Shown: positions 46,634 to 57,865, counted from the stretch's first letter. The stretch: 64,000 nt of DNA from a bacterium (GCA_020444265.1 JAHLLH010000003.1:248001-312000), one strand, 5' to 3'. Notes: generated by a model from the sequence alone, not told the origin. Made by a program: numbers and translations.

Positions 46634-48168
46634 CCACGTTCCTTCAGCTCATCCGGCTGGGTTCCTTCCAGGCCGGGGAGAATATCATCACCTACAACAA
46701 GGCGGTAACGTGCGACTGCGAGATTGTGGTCGATCAAGGCATGCAGTGCACTGATGCGGTTTCGCTTGAGGGCGAGTTGAGCGTCAATCCAGCTTCGCGC
46801 GGTCACTTGCCCGTTCTCAAACCTGTTGCGCGTAATTTCGTAGCTCGTCTGCGCAATATCCAGCGAACGGAGAGTAATTTCGTATCTCCTGCGTGCCTCG
46901 TCCAGTTGCCGGACAGCATCACGCACCTCGAGAACAATTTCGGTCTCGCTCTGTTCCGCCTCAAATTCAGCACGCCGTTTCGAGAGTACCGCCTGCTGAA
47001 CCTCTGTATTGCGACGGCCACCGCTGAAAAGGGGAACTGTCAGCGACAAGGTAAATCCCCGATTCAGATTGTAATCATCATACGTTGTTGAGATCGCGGA
47101 TTCCAGTTCGCTATCGCGTCGCTCCAGATTATAGAACGCATTGACTCGTCCGCTCGGTCTCCAGGGACGTTTCGCATCCGCCAGGCTCATCTCCGCCTGC
47201 TCAAGGTCCAGTTCAGTTAGCCGCACATCTTCGCGATGCTCCAATGCTGCTGCAACAGCACCCTCCAGATTGACCGATTCCTCTTGAAATTCTGGTTCGC
47301 CTTCAATGGATAGAGGACGGGTTAAAGCGAGGCCAAGTTGGACACGGAATCGATCAAGAGATGCCTCAAAGGAAGCCTGAGCGCTTGAAAGCTCCGCTTC
47401 CTTCTGTGCGACCTCGACCTCGAGTTGGAGCGCTTCCACTTCAGGGATCAGACCCGCTTCGAATTTTCGACGGGCGATGTTTGCAGTCTCGGCACTGGCA
47501 TTCAAGTCTTCTTCCGTAATTGCCAGCTCGCGTTGAGAAGACAAAAGATTGTAGAAGGACTGGAGGACGTTGAAGGCGAGTTGACGACGGGCGCGAACTC
47601 CACTATGTAATGTTCGCTCGAAACGTAACATCGCACGCTGCCTGCTGATCCGCGCCATGTTTCCTCGCAACAATTCTTGCGAGAACATGACCCGCCAGGA
47701 AGAGCTGAACTCGATGTCGTTGCCTTCCGAGGTAACATCGCTGCTGTAAAAGCGACGATAGAGGTTGGATTGGAGCGATATTTCACCACCGGTTGGAAGC
47801 GGTTGGGTGAGATTCAGATCACCAGACCAACGCTGGTTCTCTGTTGTAATCCAGCGACGAACCGTTCTGCCAGAATCCGGGTCAAAAATGAGCTGCTCGT
47901 TCTGCGCCTGGGTAAAGGATGGGGTTTGCAGGCTCAAATCTACCCGCGGAACATAGAGGTCCAGGTGAGTGGCCCTGTAGGCCAGTTTGGAAATCTGTTC
48001 CTCATAACGAGAACGCGCCACATCAGGTGATCCATCCAACGCGATTTCGACCGCACGGCGAACATCGATCCTGAGAGTATCCGAATCAGGGGAGTCCATC
48101 TGGCCCGTTGCCGGGAGCGACAGGATCAGCAGGAACAGGGGAACAGTGAACCGTATCTGTTTCATCAT
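46630..48168 (-). CDS. TolC-family outer membrane efflux protein
   Basis: RVDLSLQTPSFTQAQ...QREILAITEED-like helical repeats; FTLSLTVPLFSGGRRNTEVQQA; ATGA overlaps with neighbours. Confidence 0.9.
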   Translation of the reverse strand: MMKQIRFTVPLFLLILSLPATGQMDSPDSDTLRIDVRRAVEIALDGSPDVARSRYEEQISKLAYRATHLDLYVPRVDLSLQTPSFTQAQNEQLIFDPDSGRTVRRWITTENQRWSGDLNLTQPLPTGGEISLQSNLYRRFYSSDVTSEGNDIEFSSSWRVMFSQELLRGNMARISRQRAMLRFERTLHSGVRARRQLAFNVLQSFYNLLSSQRELAITEEDLNASAETANIARRKFEAGLIPEVEALQLEVEVAQKEAELSSAQASFEASLDRFRVQLGLALTRPLSIEGEPEFQEESVNLEGAVAAALEHREDVRLTELDLEQAEMSLADAKRPWRPSGRVNAFYNLERRDSELESAISTTYDDYNLNRGFTLSLTVPLFSGGRRNTEVQQAVLSKRRAEFEAEQSETEIVLEVRDAVRQLDEARRRYEITLRSLDIAQTSYEITRNRFENGQVTARSWIDAQLALKRNRISALHALIDHNLAVARYRLVVGDDILPGLEGTQPDELKERG

Positions 48169-49397
48169 TCGTACCGCAATGCGTTAATCACATCCATATC
48201 GGCGGCTTTTCGTGCAGGCCACCAGCCAAACCCAATCCCCACCGATGCGGAGACACCAAATGCCAGCAAAACGGCCCAGGGGCCAACAGCGGTTCGCCAG
48301 CCGGCATAGGTGCTGATGGTCCAAGACATCCCGAAACCAAGCAAAATACCGATTGCTCCCCCAATGATACTGAGGAGCACAGCCTCAAGCAGGAATTGAA
48401 CCACGACATCCTGCCGAGTTGCACCCATAGCACGGCGGACACCTATTTCACGAGTCCGTTCCAACACACTCGATAACATGATGTTCATGATCCCGATTCC
48501 ACCGACCAACAGTGAGATCGAAGCGATGGCACCCATGACGATGTTAAAGATGCGCTGAGTCTGCTGGCTCTGCTTCAGCAGCTCAACCGGGACAACAATT
48601 TCGACATCTTTCGCACCTCGGTGACGTCTCGAGATAATCCGTTCCACCGCAGCAGCATCGGCGCGAACCCGTTCAGGAGTGGGGGACTGAACCAGTACCG
48701 CACTCAGGGGCTCGGCTCCCATTTCGACAGAGTAGTAGGCATCCAGGGTAGAGAGGGGGATAAACATGTCCCTGTGCATGTTAGGCATGTTCAGGCCCGC
48801 TCCGCTGAACCCGCCGAGAGGCGGTTCCACCACGCCAATGACCGTGAACCAGATTCTGTCCACCTTGATCTTTTCGCCGATCGGGTCGCTGAGGGGAAAG
48901 AGTTCACGTTTCAATGCTTCGCTGAGCACCGTCACGGTTGCTTTGTTCGCTTCATCGCTCTCATTGATAAAACGACCTGCGCTGATCTCCACGTTCAGTA
49001 CGTTGAGAAAATCCGGCCAGGTACCGACCAGTGCAGACTTACGGGATTCCGGCATGTTGACATTCTTCTCGAGGCGACGGAAGGGGACAACTCTCTCCGC
49101 TTCGGGTAATAGGGTGCGAATGGAATGAACATCGCTGAGATTCAGCCAATCGGGGTTGGTGCGTAAATTCTCCTTTTTCTGATCTTCATCCTCGGGCTCA
49201 ACCGTCTTGATGATGATGTTGTTGACCCCGAGCTTCTGGATGGTTTCCAACATTTCACGGCGTGCGCCGGAACTGATGGAGGTCATCGCGATGACGGCAG
49301 CCACGCCAAAAATAATACCCAGCATCGTGAGGAAGCTGCGCAGTTTCTGCGCCTGCAAGGCGTCAAAACCGATTCGAAGACTTTCACCAAGTGTCAT
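48165..49397 (-). CDS. MacB/FtsX-type ABC transporter permease
   Basis: LRSFLTMLGIIFGVAAVIAMTSISSGARREM...LLVGGIGIMNIMLSSVLERTREIGVRRAMGATR. Confidence 0.94.
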   Translation of the reverse strand: MTLGESLRIGFDALQAQKLRSFLTMLGIIFGVAAVIAMTSISSGARREMLETIQKLGVNNIIIKTVEPEDEDQKKENLRTNPDWLNLSDVHSIRTLLPEAERVVPFRRLEKNVNMPESRKSALVGTWPDFLNVLNVEISAGRFINESDEANKATVTVLSEALKRELFPLSDPIGEKIKVDRIWFTVIGVVEPPLGGFSGAGLNMPNMHRDMFIPLSTLDAYYSVEMGAEPLSAVLVQSPTPERVRADAAAVERIISRRHRGAKDVEIVVPVELLKQSQQTQRIFNIVMGAIASISLLVGGIGIMNIMLSSVLERTREIGVRRAMGATRQDVVVQFLLEAVLLSIIGGAIGILLGFGMSWTISTYAGWRTAVGPWAVLLAFGVSASVGIGFGWWPARKAADMDVINALRYE

Positions 49398-50746
49398 CTT
49401 CTCTTCCGCCCGCCACCTCTGCCACCATTCCCGCCATCCCCACCGACCGACGATGGCGACCCATTGGAGGATTCCTTATCCACACTGGATTGTCCTGCCC
49501 ACTGGTCCGCATCAAAGGGTTTCGTCGGGTCAACAAGGGAAACTCGTTGACCTTCTTCGAGACCAGAACGTACCACCACAAAGTTATCGTTCCGATCTCC
49601 GAGTTCGACAGCAACTCGCTTGTAACCACCCGACTGACGGTAGGCGAAGGTCTCTCCATTATCGGTGAAGACGGCGTCGAGGGGCATCGAGAGGGTGTCG
49701 GAAATTTCTTTGATAAGAATGGTTGTCGAAACGGTCATACCTGGTTTGAGGGTTGTATCGGTGCTGTCCAATTGCACCACAACATCGAAGACCTTGATCT
49801 CCGCCTCGCTGTTCTCATCGATGCGAGCCAGCCGGGCTACATCGATTACCGTTCCTGCATACTTCAGGTCCGGGAAGGCATCCGGCACAATGACCGCCTT
49901 CTGACCAGCTTCCACTTTCGCTACGTCTACTTCATTGACCGTGGTCGCCACTTCCATAATGGAGAGGTCGGGCAACTCGAGCAGGGCCTGTCCACGCCAG
50001 GGGGTGTCGCCGATCTTCACTTCCCCCATGTCGCCACCCTTCCAGATCTTCTTATAAACGACCAAGCCGGGCTGAGGAGCGATAACGGTAAGCTTATCGA
50101 GGTCCCGTTTCGCTTTCTCCAGATCGTTACGGGCCTGAATGACACGCAGTTCTAGAGTTTTGAGTTCGGCCTCGTTGATGATCTTCTGCTGGTTGATATT
50201 TTCCCTGGCCTGCTCGAGGGAGATGCGTGATTGCTGCAGCGAAAGTTCCTGCTCTTCGCGCACGATGTCGGCTTCAAACTGCATCTGCTGAAGGCGAAGT
50301 TCGGCGATCCTGTAACTAGCCTGAGAATTCTGGAGTTGTGCATCCAAATCCGCCATGCTGCTGGCCATGGACGATCGGTTCTTGTCACGATTGGCGATTG
50401 CGATGTCCAGCTCGCTCTGCTTCTCGTCAATCCCCTGCTGGAGGTCTGTCCCATCAAAAACGACGAGGGTGTCCCCGATTTCGACTTCGGCACCCTTTGG
50501 CGCCAGCGAGACAATCTGGAGGTTCGTGCGGACAGGTGGGGCCGTAATGACTACCGAATTTTGCGCACGTAACTCACCAGTCTCTGTCAACGAAATGACA
50601 AAGGTTCCTCGTGACAACGGATAGGTAGGGATAGCCGATCCGCCCGAGGTTCGGCTGAGTGTGATAAGAACAATGATCACGAGGAGGATGCTACCCCCGC
50701 CGCCGATCACCCAACGTCTGCGGTTCTTGTTCATGGATGCGAGCAC
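49394..50746 (-). CDS. HlyD/RND-type periplasmic adaptor (membrane fusion protein)
   Basis: TM, GTFVISLTETGELRAQNSVVITAPPV..., coiled coil, TVNEVDVAKVEAGQKAVIVPDAFPDLKYAGTVIDVA. Confidence 0.92.
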   Translation of the reverse strand: MLASMNKNRRRWVIGGGGSILLVIIVLITLSRTSGGSAIPTYPLSRGTFVISLTETGELRAQNSVVITAPPVRTNLQIVSLAPKGAEVEIGDTLVVFDGTDLQQGIDEKQSELDIAIANRDKNRSSMASSMADLDAQLQNSQASYRIAELRLQQMQFEADIVREEQELSLQQSRISLEQARENINQQKIINEAELKTLELRVIQARNDLEKAKRDLDKLTVIAPQPGLVVYKKIWKGGDMGEVKIGDTPWRGQALLELPDLSIMEVATTVNEVDVAKVEAGQKAVIVPDAFPDLKYAGTVIDVARLARIDENSEAEIKVFDVVVQLDSTDTTLKPGMTVSTTILIKEISDTLSMPLDAVFTDNGETFAYRQSGGYKRVAVELGDRNDNFVVVRSGLEEGQRVSLVDPTKPFDADQWAGQSSVDKESSNGSPSSVGGDGGNGGRGGGRKRR

Positions 50747-51256
50747 GTCTTGTCCACCCTGTCGACATTCTGATTATAAACAAATCAGCCCAAGCCCGAA
50801 AGCTAGCTGTACAGCGGGCAATATAGGCATACCTCACTTGCTCCGCATGGTTTCATGCACGGGAAAACGGTTCCGTTCCCGGGAGGTGGACAGTTCCAAT
50901 GCGAAATCGTTTCGTCTCTCAGAGGCCCTATAGGATCGTGGATGAATGGGCCTTGAGGCGTAACAATCGCACAGAGTTGGCATTGGTTGAATCGTCTATG
51001 CTAACAATTGCCCATTACCTCCCGAGCGATGCCTGATGTCCTTATGCTCGCTCACAACCCTTTCACGTATTACTTTTGCTGAACTGTGAGGACAGCTCCA
51101 TTCTGAGAAGCTGATTGTTAAATCCAAGTCCTGCCAGACTCTGGAGGAGCTGGGATGCAATCGAAAGCTTATTGAGTTCTAACACGGGTTCAGTTACATC
51201 CTGCTTCCAGTCATGTCTTTTGATCAGGCCCGTCCATCTTGGCTTGAGCTTGAGGT

Positions 51257-53710
51257 ATGGGAGCTGGGTATGAGCCGGTACGAGGGAACCATCTGATGTT
51301 CGAACCAGTGCGCGACATGCTGCCGTCCAATCTTAAACGCGCAACCTCCATTGTCTTCTTGTTGCTTGTTGCTGCCGCTGTGAGTATTGCCGCGGATGGC
51401 CGTCCTCCCGTGCGTCACACGGCCCAGGAAGACTACTTCCATTATTCAAGTGTTGGCAATTTTGGCCTGACCACGACCAATTACGGCATCCTTGGCGAGG
51501 GGTACAACAACGAAGACCAGCCGTCTGCCCGCTACAAGATCCGATTCAATCTCTTCAAAGAATCGGTTGAGCATTTCTCCTTCTCCGGCATCTGGCTGGG
51601 TGGTGAGAAGAGTGGCGTCAGCCATGTGTCGACTGCGATCATGGACGGCATCTTCGAATACAACGAGGGCGGGAAAGAGTTTACCTCGTCGGCAACGGAT
51701 AAAATCGAGTGGAACCCAATATTCGAACACCTCGCCAAGATCGACCGTCGCTTTGACTTGAGCGGTGTGCACGATGGAGAAGGGGAGGTCGTTTTCGGCG
51801 GAGCTCTGAACGCACCGATTGAGAATGGCTTGATCGACTTCGGTAATGGCAATACTGCCTGGGACTCCGTGCTGACCCGTTCCTCGATCAGCGATGCTTC
51901 TCCCGCAAACAGCTACTGGCGTTACGCGCAGTTTTACGATCCCAATGCGATCAGTCATCAGGATTTGATCTGCGCCTACACCGACACGAACACCTTCGTC
52001 CCGGGAACTGGTATTGCCATTCCCAATCATCAGCCGCTCGGGGTTCATGTTTACCAGGAAGCCTATGCCTGGAACCATTCCTTCGCAGATGCTTTCACAA
52101 TTGTCAGCTACACCATCACAAATATCCCCACCGGGTGGGAATTCGCGGAGACGGATACAACGGTCGATTACGGCAACGGTATCGTCCGCACCTTCGCGCC
52201 GGGGGACACCATCTGGAAGGGGCAGCCTATCATCGCACCCTTCTTCGGCATCTGGGTGGATGCTTCAATTGGTAATCCTTATTACACGGATCCGTACAAC
52301 AGCCAGGGTGGTCCCGGAGGCCGATGGAACTGGTACGACAACCTGAACAACTTCGACCGAGACCGCAGGATGGGTCTGCAATACGACTATGATGGAGATG
52401 CCGGTTGGGCGGAAAGTTATCTCGGGGTCAAGGTCCTCGGTGCCGAACCACGCACCGAAGATTATGATGTCTATTACCACCAGTGGACCTGGCGCGGCAG
52501 TTCCTTCGCAACCGATTGGCCGATGCCTCAAAACGAGGAAGAGCGCTATGCGGTGATGGGCACCCATTCAGCCTACGCAAATATCCCAACGAGTGAAGAC
52601 TACATCCAATCCTGGATGATGATGATTTCCTGTGGTCCGATGCCGGATATGGCGCCGGGTGAACGCTACAATGTTGCCCTCGCTTTCATCGCTGGCCGGT
52701 GGAACGGCGGGGGAAATGATACGGAAGATCGCAGACGTAACCTCAACTTGAACGCTGAATGGGCGCAGATTGCATACAATGGCGAGGATCGCAACGGCAA
52801 TGGCGTGCTGGATGCGGGTGAGGATGCGGACGGCGACGGCAGAATCACCCGTTACATCCTTCCGGAAGCACCTCCCAGCCCGAGCATGGTGCTGGTCCCA
52901 GGCGATAACCAAGTCACCCTTTACTGGAACGATGAACCCGAATCGACCATCGATCCGATCAGCAATAAGCACGATTTTGAAGGGTATCGCATCTACGGTG
53001 CGCCTAAGACAGATATGCCAGACAGCCTTGCCAGCGAGTGGACGCTGCTTGCGGATTACGATGTTGATTATGATATCGAACCGAGTGATGATGATACCGT
53101 CCTGGTAGGGTATAACCTTGGTCTCGATGCGGTCCGTCTAGACGAACCAGTGCTGATTGACGGGCAGGAGATGAACTACCGTTGGGTCAATGAAGGCGTC
53201 AAGAACGGCTGGCCGCGTGAGCTGTACTACTCGATTACCTCCTACGATCGTGGCGATCCTGCTAACAATCTTGCCAGCCTCGAATCGAGTGTTGATGGCA
53301 ACCAGACCTACGCTTTCCCGGGGACACCACCAACGGAAGAGGGGGATGACCGGATCGGTGTCTATCCGAACCCTTATATCGGACGTGCAGCATGGGATGG
53401 CTTGACTGGCCGTGACCGTCTTATTTGGTTCCGCCACCTTCCGCCAAAGTGTGAGATCAGCATCTTCACCCTCGCCGGGGAACGAGTTGACCGATTCCGC
53501 CATGATTCTGCGACATACAGCGGGGAAGATGTAGCGCGAATCAGCACCGGGACAGCTCCTGGCGAGCGACGGGCGTTCAGCGGTGGTGAACATGCCTGGG
53601 ATCTGCTGACGGAAGATGATCAGGAAATCGCGACAGGGCTTTACATCTATACTGTTGAAGATTTGCGGAACGGTGACGTTAAAACGGGCAAATTCCTGGT
53701 GATCAAATGA
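51257..53710 (+). CDS. Large secreted protein with C-terminal FlgD-Ig/T9SS-like domain (start uncertain; 51296 or 51317 possible)
   Basis: Signal ATSIVFLLLVAAAVSIAADG; DRNGNGVLDAGEDADGDGRI; GVYPNPYIGRAAWDG...GLYIYTVEDLRNGDVKTGKFLVIK. Confidence 0.75.
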   Translation: MGAGYEPVRGNHLMFEPVRDMLPSNLKRATSIVFLLLVAAAVSIAADGRPPVRHTAQEDYFHYSSVGNFGLTTTNYGILGEGYNNEDQPSARYKIRFNLFKESVEHFSFSGIWLGGEKSGVSHVSTAIMDGIFEYNEGGKEFTSSATDKIEWNPIFEHLAKIDRRFDLSGVHDGEGEVVFGGALNAPIENGLIDFGNGNTAWDSVLTRSSISDASPANSYWRYAQFYDPNAISHQDLICAYTDTNTFVPGTGIAIPNHQPLGVHVYQEAYAWNHSFADAFTIVSYTITNIPTGWEFAETDTTVDYGNGIVRTFAPGDTIWKGQPIIAPFFGIWVDASIGNPYYTDPYNSQGGPGGRWNWYDNLNNFDRDRRMGLQYDYDGDAGWAESYLGVKVLGAEPRTEDYDVYYHQWTWRGSSFATDWPMPQNEEERYAVMGTHSAYANIPTSEDYIQSWMMMISCGPMPDMAPGERYNVALAFIAGRWNGGGNDTEDRRRNLNLNAEWAQIAYNGEDRNGNGVLDAGEDADGDGRITRYILPEAPPSPSMVLVPGDNQVTLYWNDEPESTIDPISNKHDFEGYRIYGAPKTDMPDSLASEWTLLADYDVDYDIEPSDDDTVLVGYNLGLDAVRLDEPVLIDGQEMNYRWVNEGVKNGWPRELYYSITSYDRGDPANNLASLESSVDGNQTYAFPGTPPTEEGDDRIGVYPNPYIGRAAWDGLTGRDRLIWFRHLPPKCEISIFTLAGERVDRFRHDSATYSGEDVARISTGTAPGERRAFSGGEHAWDLLTEDDQEIATGLYIYTVEDLRNGDVKTGKFLVIK

Positions 53711-54885
53711 TGCGGCGAATTGTGGCCATCTTGATGGCTGGTTTGATAGTCGGACAGCTATTTGCGAAGTCCGTTGATGTTGATATCGACTTTTACACGC
53801 CAGATCCCAGTATCGATTTACTGGAAGATGTAGAAGGCACCGAAGTCAAGAACATCATCCTGATGATCGGGGATGGGATGGGGCTCGGGCATGTGGCCAT
53901 GACTCGTTTCTACGCGGTAGGAGCAAATGGTCGCCTGACGATGGAACGATTCCCGGTCACCAGCTTCGTCAACACCCATTCGGCGAAGCAGCTGGTGACT
54001 GATTCCGCTGCAGCGGCCACAGCGATGTCAACGGGTGTGAAGACAAATAACAAGATGATCAGTGTTACACCGGATATGCTCGAGCTGCCGACTGTGCTCG
54101 AGCTGGCTGAAAAGAAGGGGTTATCGACTGGACTGGTCGCGACGTCGACCGTGACACATGCAACCCCGGCGAGCTTTGCGGCGCATGAAAAGAAGCGTAA
54201 AGATGAGGACAAGATCGCCGCAGATATGACAGCATCCGGTGTCGATGTGTTGATGGGCGGCGGACGGGAATACTTTGTCGGTCCTGATGACTCGGAAGGG
54301 AAGCGTGACGATGACCGAGATCTCTTCCGGGAATTTGCTGATCATGGTTACGATACTGTCACCACACGAGAAGGCATGCTGAAGTCGACTGGAGACAAGT
54401 TGGTCGGACTTTTTGAATACCATGCGATGACCAGCGAGGGGGATGAACCGACCCTTCGGGAGATGACAGCGAAAGCGTTGGATATTTTGAGCCGCAATGA
54501 AAACGGCTTCTTCCTGATGGTGGAGGGAAGCCAGATCGATTGGGCAGCGCATGATAACGATCCTGATGGGATTGTCTATCACACGCTTCATTTTGACCTG
54601 GCCATTCGAGAAGCCTTGGAATTTGCAAAGAAGGACGGACAGACACTCATTATCGTAACCGCGGATCATGAAACCGGTGGAGTGACTATCCCGAAGGGTG
54701 ATCTGGACGGCGACGATTTGGATGTTGATTTCAGCACCGGGCATCACACAGCGACTCCGGTTCCGTTGTTCGCGTATGGTCCCTCAGCCGAGCGTTTTTC
54801 AGGCATGATGGACAATACGGATATTGCAAAGCGGATAGCAGAGCTGCTCGGTTTGGAAGGATTGGAGGAGGCCGTCACCCCATAG
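53707..54885 (+). CDS. phoA: Alkaline phosphatase
   Basis: NIILMIGDGMGLGH; VTDSAAAATAMSTG; VEGSQIDWAAHDND; TADHETGG. Confidence 0.94.
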   Translation: MMRRIVAILMAGLIVGQLFAKSVDVDIDFYTPDPSIDLLEDVEGTEVKNIILMIGDGMGLGHVAMTRFYAVGANGRLTMERFPVTSFVNTHSAKQLVTDSAAAATAMSTGVKTNNKMISVTPDMLELPTVLELAEKKGLSTGLVATSTVTHATPASFAAHEKKRKDEDKIAADMTASGVDVLMGGGREYFVGPDDSEGKRDDDRDLFREFADHGYDTVTTREGMLKSTGDKLVGLFEYHAMTSEGDEPTLREMTAKALDILSRNENGFFLMVEGSQIDWAAHDNDPDGIVYHTLHFDLAIREALEFAKKDGQTLIIVTADHETGGVTIPKGDLDGDDLDVDFSTGHHTATPVPLFAYGPSAERFSGMMDNTDIAKRIAELLGLEGLEEAVTP

Positions 54886-54945
54886 GGGGGTGGGCGGCGG
54901 CAGATTACGGATTACCCCTAAAGAAGAAGGTAAAAAGACAACTGC

Positions 54946-57849
54946 ATGGAGGCAGAGAAGACAATGCGCAAATGGTTTGTAGGGATTCTCGCAGTCTTTC
55001 TCGTGGTCCCGATGGCTCTCGCCATTCCGATCGCGGACATCCAGACTGTAGAAAACCCCGCTGAAGACGATGCCAGCCCGCTGGTTGACCAGGAAGTCAC
55101 AGTTACGGGTTGGATTACGTTTGAGCCGCAGAGCTACGGCGGCAACCGCTTCTTCATGGCGGATGCACCCGGTCCCTGGAACGGTATCTATGTTTACGTC
55201 AGCGGCGCCGACCTGAACTACGGTTTCGGGTGGCAAGTCGAAGTGACTGGTACTGTTGCAGAGTACTTCGGTTTCACTGAGATCGAAGTAGAGTCCGAGG
55301 ATGACATCACTGTTATCAGTGATGAAGTCGACTGGGAAGGCGATCTTCCGGCCGCAGTTGCATACACGGTCGTTGACGCTTCCATGCTGGGCGCGGAAGA
55401 TCCCGCAAACGCTGAGCAATATGAAAGCGTTCTTGTCCAGGTCGAAGATGTTGCAACCTCGAACGTTGATGGCGGATTTGGTGAGTGGTGGGTCGCTGAT
55501 GCGGAAGACAACGCAGTCAAGATTGACAACCCGGCCAGCGATGACTTCGGTTATGTCCACAGGGTCGAAGCAGACAAGCCCTACACCTACGTTCGTGGCC
55601 CGCTGAACTACAGCTTCAGCGAGTACAAGATCCTGCCGGAAATCGCTTACGATCTGCGTGTCGCAGAAGATGTCGACAACGGCTGGTACACCCCGATCGC
55701 CTACTTCCAGCAGGTCCGTCCGATGGACATGACCATCCAGGAAGACGATCAGGGCGAGCTGTACACCAATGACTGGTCCTATGCTGCACTGCAGCGTTAC
55801 GACAACTCCTTGTCGACCAGTGAAAACGAAGATTACCAGTACCTCGTTGACAACAGCCAGATTGTCACCATCAAGGGTATCGTCACCATGCCGACCGGCC
55901 TCTCCTATGCTGGTGAAGGCATCAAGGTGATCCTTTGCGACACTGAATCTGGTGAGGTCACCGAGCCTTACAGCGCGATCCTCAGCTACAATGCTGACTC
56001 GACAGCGTACCCGGCCATGTACGAAGGCGATGAAATCGTCATGACCGGTTTCATTGCTGAGTATGAGACCGCAGCCGCGAAGATGACTGAGCTTTTCATC
56101 ACTGCTCCGATCACTCTTGTCAGCGCTGGGAACGAGTTACCGGTTCCGGCGACCGTTACGGTCCCCGAGATGCGTAACCCGATGTACGCGGAGCGTTGGG
56201 GCAATGCCTACGTCAAGATGTTTGACGTCATCGTTGCGAACAACGAGTACCAGTACGAGCCGATGTCGGTTTCGAACTCCCCGGATACTCCGATGTTCAA
56301 CGTCAAGATTGATGACGATTCGAACTGGAGCCGTGATACGGCTGAGTCCCCGGCGTACCAAGCCTGGCAGGACTACATTGTCCCGCCGGTCAACAGCGTC
56401 ATCGACTCACTGACTGGTTGGGTTTACCATCACTTCGGTACCTACGATACCGAAACGGATGACTGGGTCTACAAAGTCTGCCCGGACTATCCCGCTGATA
56501 TCGTTATTGGCGAAGGTCCGCCGACCATTATCAGCGTGACCCGTGACATCGCGACTCCGGTTGCGGACGAAGAGGTTACTGTCACCGCAAATGTGACGGA
56601 TAACAACGAAGTCAGCACTGTCAACCTGATGTACAAAATCGGTGATGATGGTGAGTTCCAGACAGTCGCCATGACGCATGACGAAGGTCTTGTCTGGACC
56701 GGCGCAATCCCGGGCCAGGCGGATGGAAGCCTCGTCTGGTACTACGTTGAAGCAACGGACGATATTGACCAGACTTCGACACTTCCGTCGAACATCGAAG
56801 CCAACCTGTTTGGCTACTGGGCGCAGGAAGACCTGGGTATCTACCAGGTTCAGTACACCCCGTTCAGTGGTGGTTCCAGCCCCTATGCAGACATGCTTGT
56901 TTCCGTCAGCGGTACCGTTGTCAGCACCTATCCCAACGCGCACCGTTACGTCAGCAACAGCGGTTCGGATCACGCCGACCCGATGTATGTCCTCCAGACG
57001 GGCGACCAGGCTGCCTTCAATGGCATCATGGTTCACATTCCGGATGAGTTGACCCCGGATGCCGCCGGCTTCCAGAGTGGCGACAACATCACCGTGACCG
57101 GTCGTGTTGATGAGAGTGGTGTGCCGGATTGGGACTACAAGTACGGCGGCAACACCCGCATCGTCGAAGTGGTCGATGCCTCCCTCAACAGCAGCCACAA
57201 CGAGTACATCGCCCACAGCGTCAGCCTCGCTGACCTGCAGGATGATGTCGTTGAGCCACTCGAGAGCGCCTTTGTCGAGCTGACCAATGTGACCATCAGC
57301 GAAGCTGGTAGCTACGACTGGACCATCGTGGATGGTGACGGCAACGAGTTCCTGCTCGATGACGACATGGTCCACACGGGTACCGATGCAACAGGTGACG
57401 AGACGATTGACGAAACCGTGACCGCATGGTTCGCAGCCCTCGCGGCGGACGATGTGATCCCGTCCGTGACCGGTATCATCACCTACAGCTTCGGCTCCTG
57501 GAAGATCGAAGTTCGTGGCTGGATGGACATCACATCCGTCAGCACACCGGAAGACAACAGTGTTCAGCCGCTTGAGTTCACGCTGAACCCGGTCTATCCG
57601 AACCCGTTCAACCCGTCGACCACCGTCAGCTACACCATTCCGAACACTTCGGATGTCAAGCTGACCGTGTTCAACTCGCTTGGACAGCGTGTCGTCAACC
57701 TGATTGACGGCCAGGTCAAGGCTGGTTCCCACACCGCGTTCTGGAATGGCAAGAATGCGAACGGTATGCCTGTGACCTCCGGCATCTACTTCCTGCGTCT
57801 CCAGTCCGAAGGTCGGATGCAGGTTCAGAAGATGGTGCTGATGAAGTAA
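54946..57849 (+). CDS. Secreted OB-fold/Ig-like multidomain protein with T9SS sorting domain
   Basis: DQEVTVTGWITFEPQSYGGNRFFMADAPGPWNGIYVYV (OB-like); C-terminus LNPVYPNPFNPSTTVSYTIP...KMVLMK. Confidence 0.85.
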   Translation: MEAEKTMRKWFVGILAVFLVVPMALAIPIADIQTVENPAEDDASPLVDQEVTVTGWITFEPQSYGGNRFFMADAPGPWNGIYVYVSGADLNYGFGWQVEVTGTVAEYFGFTEIEVESEDDITVISDEVDWEGDLPAAVAYTVVDASMLGAEDPANAEQYESVLVQVEDVATSNVDGGFGEWWVADAEDNAVKIDNPASDDFGYVHRVEADKPYTYVRGPLNYSFSEYKILPEIAYDLRVAEDVDNGWYTPIAYFQQVRPMDMTIQEDDQGELYTNDWSYAALQRYDNSLSTSENEDYQYLVDNSQIVTIKGIVTMPTGLSYAGEGIKVILCDTESGEVTEPYSAILSYNADSTAYPAMYEGDEIVMTGFIAEYETAAAKMTELFITAPITLVSAGNELPVPATVTVPEMRNPMYAERWGNAYVKMFDVIVANNEYQYEPMSVSNSPDTPMFNVKIDDDSNWSRDTAESPAYQAWQDYIVPPVNSVIDSLTGWVYHHFGTYDTETDDWVYKVCPDYPADIVIGEGPPTIISVTRDIATPVADEEVTVTANVTDNNEVSTVNLMYKIGDDGEFQTVAMTHDEGLVWTGAIPGQADGSLVWYYVEATDDIDQTSTLPSNIEANLFGYWAQEDLGIYQVQYTPFSGGSSPYADMLVSVSGTVVSTYPNAHRYVSNSGSDHADPMYVLQTGDQAAFNGIMVHIPDELTPDAAGFQSGDNITVTGRVDESGVPDWDYKYGGNTRIVEVVDASLNSSHNEYIAHSVSLADLQDDVVEPLESAFVELTNVTISEAGSYDWTIVDGDGNEFLLDDDMVHTGTDATGDETIDETVTAWFAALAADDVIPSVTGIITYSFGSWKIEVRGWMDITSVSTPEDNSVQPLEFTLNPVYPNPFNPSTTVSYTIPNTSDVKLTVFNSLGQRVVNLIDGQVKAGSHTAFWNGKNANGMPVTSGIYFLRLQSEGRMQVQKMVLMK

Positions 57850-57865
57850 GCAGTTTTTTCGATTG

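Noticed and set aside
56407-57732. 441-aa minus-strand ORF
   Set aside because: Antisense to the T9SS OB-fold protein gene; composition is that of a shadow frame.
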